Notes under the pieces: model-generated
What the model saw: only the letters and a program-made list of their open reading frames with translations
Told to the model about the DNA's origin: nothing
The model's database searches: none
In this document: in pieces, positions 8,314-18,540 of the stretch
How the letters are laid out: every line of letters starts with the position of its first letter
Position numbering within the stretch: the first letter of the stretch is position 1
NCBI GenBank assembly: GCA_050945855.1
Contig: JBMNTS010000005.1
Coordinates: 1 to 64,000 of the forward strand
Direction of reading: 5' to 3'
From: CAYSNP01 sp050945855
Lineage (GTDB): Bacteria > Bacillota > Clostridia > Christensenellales > DTU072
Length of the DNA stretch: 64,000 bases
Translations under genes and position numbers: made by a program

Positions 8314-10704
8314 TTAAACGATAATATTGATTATCTTCCCTTTAAGATAAATAACCTTTTTAATATTTACTCCCTCCAGCAAGGAGGTTTCCGCTTTTAT
8401 TTTTTCGATTACCTCATCCTGCTCGGTTTCTCTGTCTATTACTATTTTGCCCTTTAGCTTGCCCATAATCTGAATAGGTATCTCCACCCTGTCCTCAATG
8501 AGGTTGTTCTCGTCATACTCCGGCCATGCCTGTCTTTCGATAAAGCCGCCGAAATAATTTTGGTACAGTTCGCTTGCGATATGCGGCACAATAGGATTGA
8601 GCAGCAACAGCAGGGTGCGGTACTCTTCGGGCGTGACGAAGCCTCTCTTGTAGAACACGTTGACCGCGCTCATCATTGCGGCTATGGCGGTGTTGAATTT
8701 GAGAGCGTCAAAGTCGTCGCTGACCTTTTTTATCAGCACATCCAAATTGAAATCGTCGGTTTGGGCATCCTTAATCATATCCTGAAGAGCCCAAACTCTG
8801 TTTAAGAACTTGTAGCTGCCCTTTATGCCCTCAGGCGACCAGGGCGCGCTTTTTTCGTAATCGCCGATAAACATTATAAAGGTGCGCAGGGTGTCGGCAC
8901 CGTATTCGGCGATAACGTCGTCGGGGTTTACCACGTTGCCGCGGGACTTGCTCATCTTTTCCCCGTCCGCTCCCAATATTAGCCCTTGCGCGGTGCGCTT
9001 GGCGTAAGGCTCCTCATGGCCTACCACTCCTATGTCGTATAAAAACATATTCCAGAAGCGGCTGTAGATAAGGTGCCTTGTAACGTGCTCCATACCTCCG
9101 TTGTACCAGTCCACCTGCCCCCAATACTTATACGCCCCGGGGTCTACCACGTGCTTATCGTCGCGGGGGGACATATAGCGCAAAAAGTACCAGCTGCTGC
9201 CTGCCCATTGCGGCATGGTATCAGTTTCCCTTTCCGCGGGGCCTCCGCAGACGGGGCACACGGTATGCACCCATTCCTTAACTTTGGCAAGCGGGCTTTG
9301 AGCGTCCTCGCCCGGGGTAATATCCGATACTTCGGGCAGCGTCAGCGGCAAATCTTCTTCCCTCATCGGCACCTGACCGCATTTGGGACAGTTGACAATG
9401 GGGATAGGTTCCCCCCAGTATCTTTGGCGGTTAAACGCCCAATCCTTCATTTTGTAGTCCGTTTTGGGATAGCCTAAGCCTTCCTTTTGCAGATATTCTA
9501 TCATGGCGGGGATAGCCTCGCCCACTTCCATACCGTTAAGGAATCCGGAGTTGACCATTTTGCCTCCTTCCTTAGCGATATACGCCTCTTTTTGAATATC
9601 GCCGCCGGAAATGACCTCAATAATGGGCAAATCGTACGCTTTGGCGAATTCCCAGTCTCTGGTGTCGTGCGCGGGAACTGCCATAATCGCGCCCGTGCCG
9701 TAATCCATCATAACGTAATCGGCGGTAAAAACAGGTATGCGCGTTTTGGTTACGGGATTAATCGCAAATATCCCTTTTGCCGGAACGCCCGTCTTTTCCT
9801 TGGATAAAAATACCCTTTCCAGCTCTTTTTTGCCTTTTGCCTGTTTGCGGTATGCCTCAATCTCCTCTTTGTTTTCCAGGGATTGGCAAAATTCGTCCAG
9901 CAAGGGATGTTCGGGGGATATTACCATAAAGGTGGCGCCGAAAATAGTGTCCGGACGGGTGGTGTACACCGTCAGATTGTACTCCTTATTGCCGTCGGTA
10001 ACCTTAAAGATAATGTCCGCGCCTTTGCTTTTGCCTATCCAGTTTTCCTGCTCAATTTTTATTTTATCCAAAAAGTCCAGATTCTTAAGGTTATTGAGTA
10101 GCCGCTCGGCGTATTTCCTTATGCGCAAAAACCAAACGTCCTTTTCCTTTTGCACCACTTCGGAGCCGCAGCGGTCGCAAATGCCGTTCTGGCTTTCCTC
10201 ATTGGCAAGCACCACCCTGCAGTCCGGACAGTAGTTTACCAGCGTGGTGGATTTATACGCCAGCCCGTTTTTGAAAAGCTGAATGAAAATCCATTGCGTC
10301 CACTTGAAATAATTGGGGTCTGTGGTGTCGATAACTCTGGAAAAATCAAAGGAATAGCCCATTTTTTTAAGTTGGGCGTCAAATATTTTGATATTGTCGT
10401 CGGTGACCGCTCTGGGATGCCGCCCCGTTTTGAGGGCATAATTTTCGGTGGGCAAGCCAAAAGCGTCGTATCCTATAGGAAACAGCACGTTATAGCCCTG
10501 CATACGCTTTTTGCGGCAAATCATTTCCATTGCGGAAAAAGCGCGTATATGCCCCACGTGCAGCCCGGAGCCCGAAGGGTACGGGAATTCAATCAGCCCG
10601 TAAAACTTCTTTTTGGAGGGGTCTTCGGTGACCTCAAAAACGTGGTTGTTATACCAATAATCCTGCCATTTTGCTTCAATCTTTTTAAAATCGTATACAC
10701 CCAT
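8314..10704 (-). CDS. leuS: Leucyl-tRNA synthetase
   Basis: A 796-residue class I synthetase that charges tRNA-Leu. The HIGH signature is HVGH at residues 49-52 after the P-Y-P-S-G-S-G-L stretch, and KMSKS is present in GEKMSKSRGN. A zinc-binding CPDC...CDRC pair follows the first half of the active site, and the CP1 editing domain includes the TTRPDTIFG motif. Length is typical of bacterial LeuRS. AAGGAC precedes the ATG. It ends 17 bases from the convergent membrane-protein gene with no clear terminator between. Confidence 0.98.
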   Translation of the reverse strand: MGVYDFKKIEAKWQDYWYNNHVFEVTEDPSKKKFYGLIEFPYPSGSGLHVGHIRAFSAMEMICRKKRMQGYNVLFPIGYDAFGLPTENYALKTGRHPRAVTDDNIKIFDAQLKKMGYSFDFSRVIDTTDPNYFKWTQWIFIQLFKNGLAYKSTTLVNYCPDCRVVLANEESQNGICDRCGSEVVQKEKDVWFLRIRKYAERLLNNLKNLDFLDKIKIEQENWIGKSKGADIIFKVTDGNKEYNLTVYTTRPDTIFGATFMVISPEHPLLDEFCQSLENKEEIEAYRKQAKGKKELERVFLSKEKTGVPAKGIFAINPVTKTRIPVFTADYVMMDYGTGAIMAVPAHDTRDWEFAKAYDLPIIEVISGGDIQKEAYIAKEGGKMVNSGFLNGMEVGEAIPAMIEYLQKEGLGYPKTDYKMKDWAFNRQRYWGEPIPIVNCPKCGQVPMREEDLPLTLPEVSDITPGEDAQSPLAKVKEWVHTVCPVCGGPAERETDTMPQWAGSSWYFLRYMSPRDDKHVVDPGAYKYWGQVDWYNGGMEHVTRHLIYSRFWNMFLYDIGVVGHEEPYAKRTAQGLILGADGEKMSKSRGNVVNPDDVIAEYGADTLRTFIMFIGDYEKSAPWSPEGIKGSYKFLNRVWALQDMIKDAQTDDFNLDVLIKKVSDDFDALKFNTAIAAMMSAVNVFYKRGFVTPEEYRTLLLLLNPIVPHIASELYQNYFGGFIERQAWPEYDENNLIEDRVEIPIQIMGKLKGKIVIDRETEQDEVIEKIKAETSLLEGVNIKKVIYLKGKIINIIV

Positions 10705-10740
10705 TATTTTGTCCTTCTTACCCGTTTTCCGTATTTCTTA

Positions 10741-10769
10741 ACTATAGCAAATATGCCCGCAAAAGTCAA
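10741..10769 (-). promoter_or_regulatory. Promoter of leuS
   Basis: On the minus strand TTGACT (10764-10769) and TATAGT (10741-10746) are 17 bases apart, giving a leader of about 30 bases. The leader is too short for a T-box and no T-box sequence is seen. Confidence 0.65.
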
Positions 10770-10868
10770 ACACCTTTCAATTATTGGTAAATCGGGGCAA
10801 AAATAAGCGTACCGGCTGAATATACGCGCTTATAGGCGGCATACGCGCATAATTAATCGACGTAATTA

Positions 10869-10897
10869 TTGCTTTTACGCCTTATTTTTGATATAAT
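10869..10897 (+). promoter_or_regulatory. Promoter of the ABC/beta-galactosidase operon, near-leaderless
   Basis: TTGCTT (10869-10874) and perfect TATAAT (10892-10897) are 17 bases apart. The ATG is at 10907, about 10 bases past the -10 box, leaving at most a few leader bases and no ribosome site. Confidence 0.6.
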
Positions 10898-10906
10898 TTT
10901 ATCAGT

Positions 10907-12322
10907 ATGAAAAAGCCGGCTTTTTATAATAGCGCGTTGGGCAAAATCATTGTCTGGGCGCTGGTTATCTTACTTTTGTTATCGTCTGTAATCCTTATAG
11001 GCATATATTACTTCTACCCTTTTCCCGAAAATAACGAAGAGCCCATTCCCGATCCCGGAGAGGGACCGCTGGTATACGGGCAAGAGGTTTTGCAAGGCTT
11101 TCACAACAGCCTTCAGGTGTTTTTGCAAAACGCGCTTTTCCTCAACCGCGCCAACGCGGAACAGCTGGTAAGGTTTTTCCTTACCGCGTTTTCCCGGGCG
11201 CGCGTCCCCGGCGAAAAGGTGCTTGCCTTCGGTCAGTATCTTGCCGTGCATTGGAAGGAGGCGGATACTTATCTGGAAAGGGTAATAGGCTACCTGGAGG
11301 AGGACGGCTCCGGAATCAAGGTCAGGGAAGGGGTGGATATTTATACTTTTTATGGTGAAATCGCGATAATTTCCGTCGCCCTTATAAATATGCTGGACGC
11401 CTGCGGCTTTAGCAGAGGTGAAATCGGGGCTACCCTTTTCGAGTTTTTGTATCAAATCCCCGACGCGGAATATCACGCCGCCCTGCTCAGCCTTTCCAAA
11501 CAAGGCTTTATTACCCTTTATGATAGCATATACGCTGTGCTTGCCGTAGCCAATGCGGATTTTTCCGCGGGCTATACCCCCGAGGGCTTGCGCAGAATGC
11601 GCAGCGGGATGTATCAGATAGGCGGCAATTATATTAATTTGTATAACGACCCGGGCAGCGAAACCATAGAAGGGGTGTTCGGCGTTCGCTTTTTGGTTTT
11701 GCCCGAGGATGTAGGCGAAATCGAAGAGGAGCAGCTTGCCGCCTACAATGACGCGATAGCCTCACTCGACGGGCTTATCGGCTTTTCCCTGCTCTTTTTC
11801 AGCGAGTTTTGCGTGCGCGCGACGGACGAACTTTACGAAAACGCCGCCGAATACGCGCAAAACAAAGAAGAGGACCGCCTTATCATATCCGCCCTTCAAG
11901 CGGCAAGGAGCGCGCGCTCCGCGCTGGACTCCTGCTATGCCAACAGCAAAAATACCGTCATTAAGAATGATGCTCAACTGGTTTCCGCTTACGCGCTTAT
12001 GTATGAAAAATTCGGCAGCCTTACAGGCGCAGGCGGGGGGGATTACTCCTCCGATTTGCAAGAATATTTGGATATCCTTTTCAGCCTTGCGGGAGATGAG
12101 TATAAAGATATAGACACCTTAGCCAAAGCGGGCAACCTCGACGAGGATACAAAAGGCGCACTCTTGGGCAAAATCGAGCAGCTTTCGGAAATCGACGAGG
12201 AGACCAAAGCGTTCCCCGCTAAGGTGGCGGGAGTGCTGATATTCAACATCGCTTTCAAGGTATTGGACGTGAAGGGATTTTTGGAAGAGCTGGCGCAAAA
12301 CGCGGCAGGGGGTATGGTATAA
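10907..12322 (+). CDS. Hypothetical membrane-anchored extracytoplasmic protein of an ABC transporter operon
   Basis: A 471-residue protein with one N-terminal membrane helix (about residues 12-38) and a short Pro/Glu-rich spacer, followed by a large, mostly helical outer domain. I do not recognise the family. Its stop codon overlaps the start of the ABC ATPase gene (TAATG), so it is very likely the partner or substrate-handling component of that MacB/FtsX-type transporter. Such accessory proteins often bridge the permease to the cell envelope. Confidence 0.65.
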   Translation: MKKPAFYNSALGKIIVWALVILLLLSSVILIGIYYFYPFPENNEEPIPDPGEGPLVYGQEVLQGFHNSLQVFLQNALFLNRANAEQLVRFFLTAFSRARVPGEKVLAFGQYLAVHWKEADTYLERVIGYLEEDGSGIKVREGVDIYTFYGEIAIISVALINMLDACGFSRGEIGATLFEFLYQIPDAEYHAALLSLSKQGFITLYDSIYAVLAVANADFSAGYTPEGLRRMRSGMYQIGGNYINLYNDPGSETIEGVFGVRFLVLPEDVGEIEEEQLAAYNDAIASLDGLIGFSLLFFSEFCVRATDELYENAAEYAQNKEEDRLIISALQAARSARSALDSCYANSKNTVIKNDAQLVSAYALMYEKFGSLTGAGGGDYSSDLQEYLDILFSLAGDEYKDIDTLAKAGNLDEDTKGALLGKIEQLSEIDEETKAFPAKVAGVLIFNIAFKVLDVKGFLEELAQNAAGGMV

Positions 12323-13008
12323 TGCTGAAGGTAATAAACGTTTATAAGACTTTTGAAAATGGCGGCTCTTTTGACGCCGGCAAAGACACCCGCCGCATGG
12401 TGCTCAAAGGCGTTAGTTTGGATATCCAAAAGGGCGATTTTGTGTCTATAATGGGCGCCTCCGGCAGCGGGAAAAGCACGCTGCTCACCATTATGGGCGG
12501 CATCGACAGACCCACTGCGGGCGAAGTGTATTTTCAGGACAGATGCATAAGCAATCTCCCCGAATCCCAGCTTGCCGTACTGCGGCGTACAAAAATCGGT
12601 TTTGTGTTTCAGTTCTTTAATCTTGCCCCATACCTGAGCGTGGAGGAAAATATTTTACTGCCCATAATTCTGGACGGCAAAAAGGTCAGGGATTATGCGG
12701 GAAAAGCGGCGGAGCTTATGAAGTATCTTGGGATAGCGGAGTATAAAAATTCCCTGCCCGGCAAGCTCTCGGGCGGAGAGCAGCAAAGGGTGGCTATCGC
12801 CAAAGGGCTTATCAGCGACCCCGACGTAATCCTGCTTGACGAGCCTACCGGCAATCTGGACAGCGTAAGCGCGGAGGATATTATGCGCCTGCTGGTCAAA
12901 ATCAATAATGAGCGGGGCACCACCATAGTGCAGGTCACGCACAGCGAGCATAACGCCCTCTACGCTTCCAAAATCTATCATATCAAAGACGGTCAGATTA
13001 TAGCCTAA
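12322..13008 (+). CDS. ABC transporter ATP-binding protein (LolD/MacB type)
   Basis: A 228-residue ATPase subunit. Walker A is GASGSGKST, the signature is LSGGEQQRVAIAKGL, and Walker B is VILLDEPTGNLD, the form shared by LolD, MacB and FtsE-type ATPases. Start and stop codons overlap the neighbouring genes by one base each (TAATG), showing a tightly coupled operon. The ATPase should energise the permease encoded next. Confidence 0.95.
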   Translation: MLKVINVYKTFENGGSFDAGKDTRRMVLKGVSLDIQKGDFVSIMGASGSGKSTLLTIMGGIDRPTAGEVYFQDRCISNLPESQLAVLRRTKIGFVFQFFNLAPYLSVEENILLPIILDGKKVRDYAGKAAELMKYLGIAEYKNSLPGKLSGGEQQRVAIAKGLISDPDVILLDEPTGNLDSVSAEDIMRLLVKINNERGTTIVQVTHSEHNALYASKIYHIKDGQIIA

Positions 13009-15551
13009 TGAATATTATTTTAAAGCACACCTTAATAAGCATGCGCAAAAACAGGGCGCAAATCGCTTTGATTATCGCAACGGTTACCGTGGTTGTGAGT
13101 ATGCTTTTCGCAAGTTTTTCCATGTTTGACATATTCTTCAATATCAACGCGGCGGAGTTTACCCGCCTTGCTGCGGACGCGGATATGATAGTGGGCGCCC
13201 ATTACGACGGCGAATTTTATTCCTCTAACGAACTAAATGATTTGCTATCTCCTTACGCGGACAAGATAGAATATAAAAAGCATTTTATTAAAATGAGAGG
13301 GGTATTGCGGACCGAAAAGGATAATATCGGAGTGCTGATTGAGGCTACCGACCTTGCGGAATACCTTAAAAATACCACTCTTTACGGAAAGTATCGGGAA
13401 GGGGGGCTTGCCTATCCCTCCATAGTTATTAATCAGCGGTTTGCGGGCGAAAACAACCTTGGTTTGGGCGACACCGTGGAGCTTTTTTTGGGCACAGCGG
13501 AAGGCTACAAAAAATTCAGCGTATACGCCATAAGTCAGAACACCGGCATATTTGCCTCCGGCGCCGCCATTAACGTGCTGATAGACCTTAATGACGCGGA
13601 AGGGCAGGGGCTGATTAACGTCACGCTGCTGAAGTTTAAGGATAAGGCGGTTTATGTCCAAGTGGAAGAACTGCTTAACGAACGCATGCCGAACATAAGC
13701 GTGGGCGAAGCCCTGAACACCACGCGCAACAGACAAATCGCGCTTAACAACACCCTGCTTTTCGGGGTGGCTTTACTGTTTATAGCGGGTATGATGTCGC
13801 TTATTCTGGTCACCAGTTACATGATAATTGTAAAATCCCGCCTTAACGAAATGATAATATTCAAGACCGCGGGCGCGACTCCGCTGCAGACTACGCTTAT
13901 TATGCTGTCCGAAGCCCTGATGTACGCGGTGGCCGGCTCCCTTTGCGGCCTTATCGTGGGCAGAGGGGGTATGGCGCTTGCGGAATCCGCGCTGCTCAAA
14001 AACTTTTCCGCCGCAATTACTTACGAGTGGTGGAAATGGCTGCTTGCTTTTGCGGGCGGCATAATCTGCGCTCTTGCTTCCGCCCTTGTGCCGATTATCA
14101 GGCTTTCCCGCAAATCCATACGCGAGGCGACCTCGGGCACGGTAAAGGAAGTCAGGAATATAAAGCCGGTATATTTGATAATTTTGCTTGCGGTAATGGG
14201 CATAGTAATCTACGCTATGCGCAGCCTGTCCACATTCTACGTGCTTGTCTTATGCGCGCCGCTTATTGCGCTTATCGCGCTGTTTATCTTTGCCGGCTCT
14301 CCAAACGTACATCTTTGGGTATCCAAAATAGCTGAAAAAATATTCCAAAAAGGCGTATTCAGACTTTCATCGGTAACGACAAGGCGAAACGGAGCGGTGC
14401 ATAACGTGTCCGTTCTGCTCTCCACGGTAATCGCTTTCAGCTTTATGGTGGTGGCGGTAATAGATTTTGTAAACGTGATGCTTACGCCAAGCAACGCAAG
14501 GTACGTATCCGATTTTGTAGTGGAGTACCAAAGCGGCGACAAGCTGCCCTCAAGAGCGGATTTGCTAAGGCTGGAGAGCGGGCTTGCGGGAGTGGAAGGG
14601 ATAGAAGGGGCGTATCTTGTGGCTTCAAGCGGTATTGAGTTAAAGGACGAAAGCGGGAAATACGCGGACGACGACAGATGGTTGCAGCTTGTGGGGCTTT
14701 CCGATCTCTCCAGGCTGGATTATATTTTTGCCGACCCCGGCAACATTGTATACAAGCTGCCCCCTTCCGGCGCGGAGCATCCCGCAATATGCAATATAGA
14801 CCTTATCAAGCGGTTTGGTCTTAAAGCGGGGGACGAGCTGCGCTTCCTTATCCGCAACGAGGAGGGAGAAGTAATAAGGGAGTACGGGCAATCCGTCACC
14901 ATAGTGGGCATTGATTACACCGCAACCGAATATGACAAGTATGTTTATACCGATTTGGGCGCGCTGTACGACAATGAGGAAAGCCTTGCGATAGGCGTAC
15001 GCTATTTTGTCAACGCCGGGCAAGGCGAGGAGGCCTTTTCGCGTTTGCGCGGCTTTCTGGAGCAGGACGGGGAGTTTGGGGGACGCGCTTTTGTTTTCGG
15101 TTATGAGCGGTGGCTGTACTCTTCCGCCCTGGGGCTGGGCAATGTGAAAGGGCTGCTTGCCATGCTGCAGATTGCCATTTGCCTGGTGGCGTTTTTAGGG
15201 ATAGTCAACGTCAGTATAGTTACCGCTTACGACAGGGAGCAGGAATACAATATATATAAATTCAGCGGTATGAGCGAGAAAGGTTACCTATTGCACGCCC
15301 TGGGCGAAAGTGTTATAATAGGCATGTCCGGCGCCGCTATAGGCGCGGTTATTTGCGTATGCGTGTATCAGATGATGCCCGCGCTTGCCATCGCCGCGGA
15401 AAAATATATGGTTTTTGCCGCGATAAACGTTAAACTTGCGGTTGTGCTTTCCGCCTGTTTTGTCCTCTTCGGGCTGTTGTGGTATTCCATTGCCTGCAGG
15501 GGCAGGCGGAGATTTAATCTTATGAGGAGCCAAAACGAAAGACTGATATAG
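13008..15551 (+). CDS. ABC transporter permease, FtsX/MacB type
   Basis: An 847-residue permease. The first helix (about residues 17-40) is followed by an extracytoplasmic MacB-like domain and a three-helix FtsX core (about 245-370). A second extracytoplasmic domain and a second FtsX core near the C-terminus follow. The duplicated 2 x (3-4) helix layout is typical of bacitracin-export, lipoprotein-release or cell-envelope ABC systems. It pairs with the ATPase immediately upstream. The transported molecule is unknown; the beta-galactosidase downstream does not by itself imply sugar transport. Confidence 0.85.
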   Translation: MNIILKHTLISMRKNRAQIALIIATVTVVVSMLFASFSMFDIFFNINAAEFTRLAADADMIVGAHYDGEFYSSNELNDLLSPYADKIEYKKHFIKMRGVLRTEKDNIGVLIEATDLAEYLKNTTLYGKYREGGLAYPSIVINQRFAGENNLGLGDTVELFLGTAEGYKKFSVYAISQNTGIFASGAAINVLIDLNDAEGQGLINVTLLKFKDKAVYVQVEELLNERMPNISVGEALNTTRNRQIALNNTLLFGVALLFIAGMMSLILVTSYMIIVKSRLNEMIIFKTAGATPLQTTLIMLSEALMYAVAGSLCGLIVGRGGMALAESALLKNFSAAITYEWWKWLLAFAGGIICALASALVPIIRLSRKSIREATSGTVKEVRNIKPVYLIILLAVMGIVIYAMRSLSTFYVLVLCAPLIALIALFIFAGSPNVHLWVSKIAEKIFQKGVFRLSSVTTRRNGAVHNVSVLLSTVIAFSFMVVAVIDFVNVMLTPSNARYVSDFVVEYQSGDKLPSRADLLRLESGLAGVEGIEGAYLVASSGIELKDESGKYADDDRWLQLVGLSDLSRLDYIFADPGNIVYKLPPSGAEHPAICNIDLIKRFGLKAGDELRFLIRNEEGEVIREYGQSVTIVGIDYTATEYDKYVYTDLGALYDNEESLAIGVRYFVNAGQGEEAFSRLRGFLEQDGEFGGRAFVFGYERWLYSSALGLGNVKGLLAMLQIAICLVAFLGIVNVSIVTAYDREQEYNIYKFSGMSEKGYLLHALGESVIIGMSGAAIGAVICVCVYQMMPALAIAAEKYMVFAAINVKLAVVLSACFVLFGLLWYSIACRGRRRFNLMRSQNERLI

Positions 15552-15559
15552 GAGTCATT

Positions 15560-18529
15560 ATGAAATACAGGATAAACAAAGAGAACTACAAAACTTTTTC
15601 CGTTTTTGAAGAAAACAGAATGTCCCCGCGTACATATTTTATTCCCTTTTCTCAAAAAAGCGAACTTGCGATTACCTCTCCGCAAAGCGAGAGGTATTAT
15701 TCGGACAAGGTTACCCTGCTTTCGGGGGAATGGGATTTTATCTATTACGATAAGGTAAGCGGGATTGCGGACGAATTTGACTCCGATGAGGTAGGCTGGC
15801 AGAGCGTAAGCGTGCCTTCGGTATGGCAAAGGACGGGTTTTGAGTCTCCCGTATATCTTAACCATTCTTATCCCTTCCCCTCCAAGCCTCCGCGCTTCCC
15901 ATACGATTGCCCGGCAGGGATATACAGAAAACGCTTTAGCGTGCAGGGCTATTCCCGCCATATCCTCACCTTTTTGGGCGCTGCGGGCGGACTGGAAGTT
16001 TACGTCAACGGGAAACGGGTAGGTTACGGCGAAGGCAGCCACAATACGCAGGAATTTGACATAACCCCCTTTGTTCAAAGCGGGGAAAACGAGCTTGTGG
16101 CGGTGCTGTTCAAGTGGAGTAACGGCACTTATTTGGAATGTCAGGATATGTTCAGGGAAAACGGCATTTTCCGCGACGTATATATTACGTCTTTGGCGGA
16201 GTATGATTTTTGGGATATAAAGCTCACTCCCAAAAAGAGCGGCTTCGGGTGGGAACTGCAAATAGCCGCCATGCTGAACAATAAGGACGACGATTTTCAG
16301 GCAACGGCCTATCTGTATGACAATGACCGATTGGTGGCGCAAGCCGAATTAAGGGACAATTACGCCGAGCTAACCGACCTGGAAGTGCAGGAGTGGTCCG
16401 CGGAAATACCTTACCTTTACGAATTGTATCTGGAGATTGTGCACAACGGTGAAACGCTTAGCGTAGTTCGCAGCTTTGTAGGCTTCAAAGAGGTAAGCAT
16501 AGACGGGGCAGTCTTTAAAATCAACGGCAGGGCGGTAAAGCTGTTGGGCGTAAACCGTCACGACACGCATCCGCAAAAGGGATATGCGATTAGCGTGGAG
16601 GATATAGAGCGGGATATTTTGCTTCTTAAGCAATTCAACTGCAATGCCGTTCGCACTTCGCACTATCCCCCCGACCCCGTGTATCTGCAGCTTTGCGACA
16701 TTTACGGGCTGTACGTGATAGACGAGGCGGATATAGAGTGTCACGGCGCCATTAGAAAGGGGCGCAGAGGCAGGATAAGCAACCGCCCGGAATGGGAAGG
16801 GCATTTTTTGGACAGAGTAAAGCGCATGGTAATCCGCGATTACAACCGCGCTTGCGTCGTTATGTGGTCATTAGGTAACGAGTCGGGCGGCAGGCGCAAT
16901 CAGGACACCTGCGCGCGCTGGATAAAAAAGGTCAGCCCTCTGCCCGTGCATTACGAAAACGTTTACGGCCCCGTAAGGTTTGGCTACGACGTCACAAGCA
17001 GAATGTACACTCATCCCGAAACCCTGGAGAAAATAGGGCAGGGCAAGGCGAACATTTTTTACGGTAAAGGCAAAAAGCCCTTTTTCCTTTGCGAATACGC
17101 TCACGCCATGGGAGTGGGTCCGGGCAGCTTAAAAGAGTATACGGACGCTTTCTTAAAGTATGACAACTTAATGGGCGGCTGCGTGTGGGAGATGATAGAC
17201 CACGCGGTGGAGGGCTACAGCGATAAATACCGTTACACCTACGGAGGCGACCACGGCGAAGCGGCGCATGACGGCAATTTTTGCGTGGACGGCTTGTTTT
17301 TCCCGGACAGGACGCCGCATACGGGAGCGTACGCAATGCTGGAGGCTTACCGCCCTATAAGAGCGCAAATGCTTGCTCCCGACGTCTTTACTTTCAAAAA
17401 CATACGCAGCTTCAAGAGCGCTGAGGATATCAGGATAAACTGGCTGCTGCTGAAAAACGGGGAAGAGGCGGACGGAAGTTCCTTTATAGCTGATATCGCC
17501 CCCGGCGACACCATAGTAAAAAATATCACTTACAAGGATATGGATAAGGATGCGGAATACGTGCTGCGCTTCACTTATACGAATCTTGAAAAAACCTTGA
17601 CGCTGGGCAACGACGAGTTTATTGTTCAGGCGGCTGACTTGCGACACATTCCCGGGGAAGGCGAGTGCAAAAGGAGTATTGAGGACGGCAAGTGCATTAT
17701 AGAATGCGAAAATTCAAGCATAGTTTTTGACAAAAAGGAAGGCAGACTTGCCGGCATTAAGGTAGCGGGACAGGAAGTGCTGGCGAACGCTGTTGCCCCC
17801 AATATTGCGCGCGCGGATCTGGACAACGATGGCAAAATCAAAAAACGCTGGAAAAAACAGGGGCTGTACGAAAGAAAGCTCAAGGTCAGAAAAGTGACCG
17901 AGACCCTTGAGGCCGGCCGCGCGGTCTATCAGGTAAGCGCCGCTTACGGCGGAAAGACTAAGTTCAGGCTAAACACCGTATACGAGCTTTTTGCGGACGG
18001 CAGCATCAAAATCACCAATTCCATAAAGAGTATGTTCAAAAAAATCAATCTGCCCCGCTTCGGCAATATGCTGAGACTGAACAGAAGCTATGAAAACATC
18101 GAGTATTACGGCAGAGGGGAAAAGGAAAACCTGCCCGACTTTAAGCTGCAGGCGCAACTGGGCAGATACTCTGCCAAAATCGCCGACTTTGCGCAAAACT
18201 ACATAAAACCGCAGGAATCCGGCATTCATACGGATATGCGCCTGGTAAGCCTTACCAACAAAAAGGGAGAGGGAATAGCCATAAAAGCGTGCTGCGCGCC
18301 CTTTATATTTAACGCAAGCCTATATGACACCGACAGTATTATAAGCGCCGCCCACCCCGAGGACTTGCGCCCCGCTGACGCCGCTCTTATCTATATAGAC
18401 GGCTTTATGCGCGGCACAGGCAGCAACTCCTGCGGCCCAAAACCCATGGAAATGTATACGGTCAAAGCGGGCAGAGCGCCACTGACCTATTCTTATATTA
18501 TCTGTCCTATAACAAAAAGCGATAAATAA
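15560..18529 (+). CDS. lacZ: Beta-galactosidase, GH2 family (LacZ type)
   Basis: A 989-residue glycoside hydrolase family 2 enzyme releasing terminal beta-galactose. The acid/base Glu is in WSLGNESGG and the nucleophile Glu in FFLCEYAHAMG. The substrate-binding stretch GVNRHDTHP, the VRTSHYPPDP segment and a C-terminal Bgal small-chain-like domain are also present. No signal peptide, so it is cytoplasmic. The ATG is preceded by ATAGGAGTC, eight bases after the permease gene, so it is likely the last gene of that operon. Other GH2 specificities cannot be excluded. Confidence 0.88.
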   Translation: MKYRINKENYKTFSVFEENRMSPRTYFIPFSQKSELAITSPQSERYYSDKVTLLSGEWDFIYYDKVSGIADEFDSDEVGWQSVSVPSVWQRTGFESPVYLNHSYPFPSKPPRFPYDCPAGIYRKRFSVQGYSRHILTFLGAAGGLEVYVNGKRVGYGEGSHNTQEFDITPFVQSGENELVAVLFKWSNGTYLECQDMFRENGIFRDVYITSLAEYDFWDIKLTPKKSGFGWELQIAAMLNNKDDDFQATAYLYDNDRLVAQAELRDNYAELTDLEVQEWSAEIPYLYELYLEIVHNGETLSVVRSFVGFKEVSIDGAVFKINGRAVKLLGVNRHDTHPQKGYAISVEDIERDILLLKQFNCNAVRTSHYPPDPVYLQLCDIYGLYVIDEADIECHGAIRKGRRGRISNRPEWEGHFLDRVKRMVIRDYNRACVVMWSLGNESGGRRNQDTCARWIKKVSPLPVHYENVYGPVRFGYDVTSRMYTHPETLEKIGQGKANIFYGKGKKPFFLCEYAHAMGVGPGSLKEYTDAFLKYDNLMGGCVWEMIDHAVEGYSDKYRYTYGGDHGEAAHDGNFCVDGLFFPDRTPHTGAYAMLEAYRPIRAQMLAPDVFTFKNIRSFKSAEDIRINWLLLKNGEEADGSSFIADIAPGDTIVKNITYKDMDKDAEYVLRFTYTNLEKTLTLGNDEFIVQAADLRHIPGEGECKRSIEDGKCIIECENSSIVFDKKEGRLAGIKVAGQEVLANAVAPNIARADLDNDGKIKKRWKKQGLYERKLKVRKVTETLEAGRAVYQVSAAYGGKTKFRLNTVYELFADGSIKITNSIKSMFKKINLPRFGNMLRLNRSYENIEYYGRGEKENLPDFKLQAQLGRYSAKIADFAQNYIKPQESGIHTDMRLVSLTNKKGEGIAIKACCAPFIFNASLYDTDSIISAAHPEDLRPADAALIYIDGFMRGTGSNSCGPKPMEMYTVKAGRAPLTYSYIICPITKSDK

Positions 18530-18540
18530 TATATCACGGC

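Noticed and set aside
10705..10906. T-box leader upstream of leuS
   Set aside because: The leader is only about 30 bases and no T-box sequence or specifier loop is seen.
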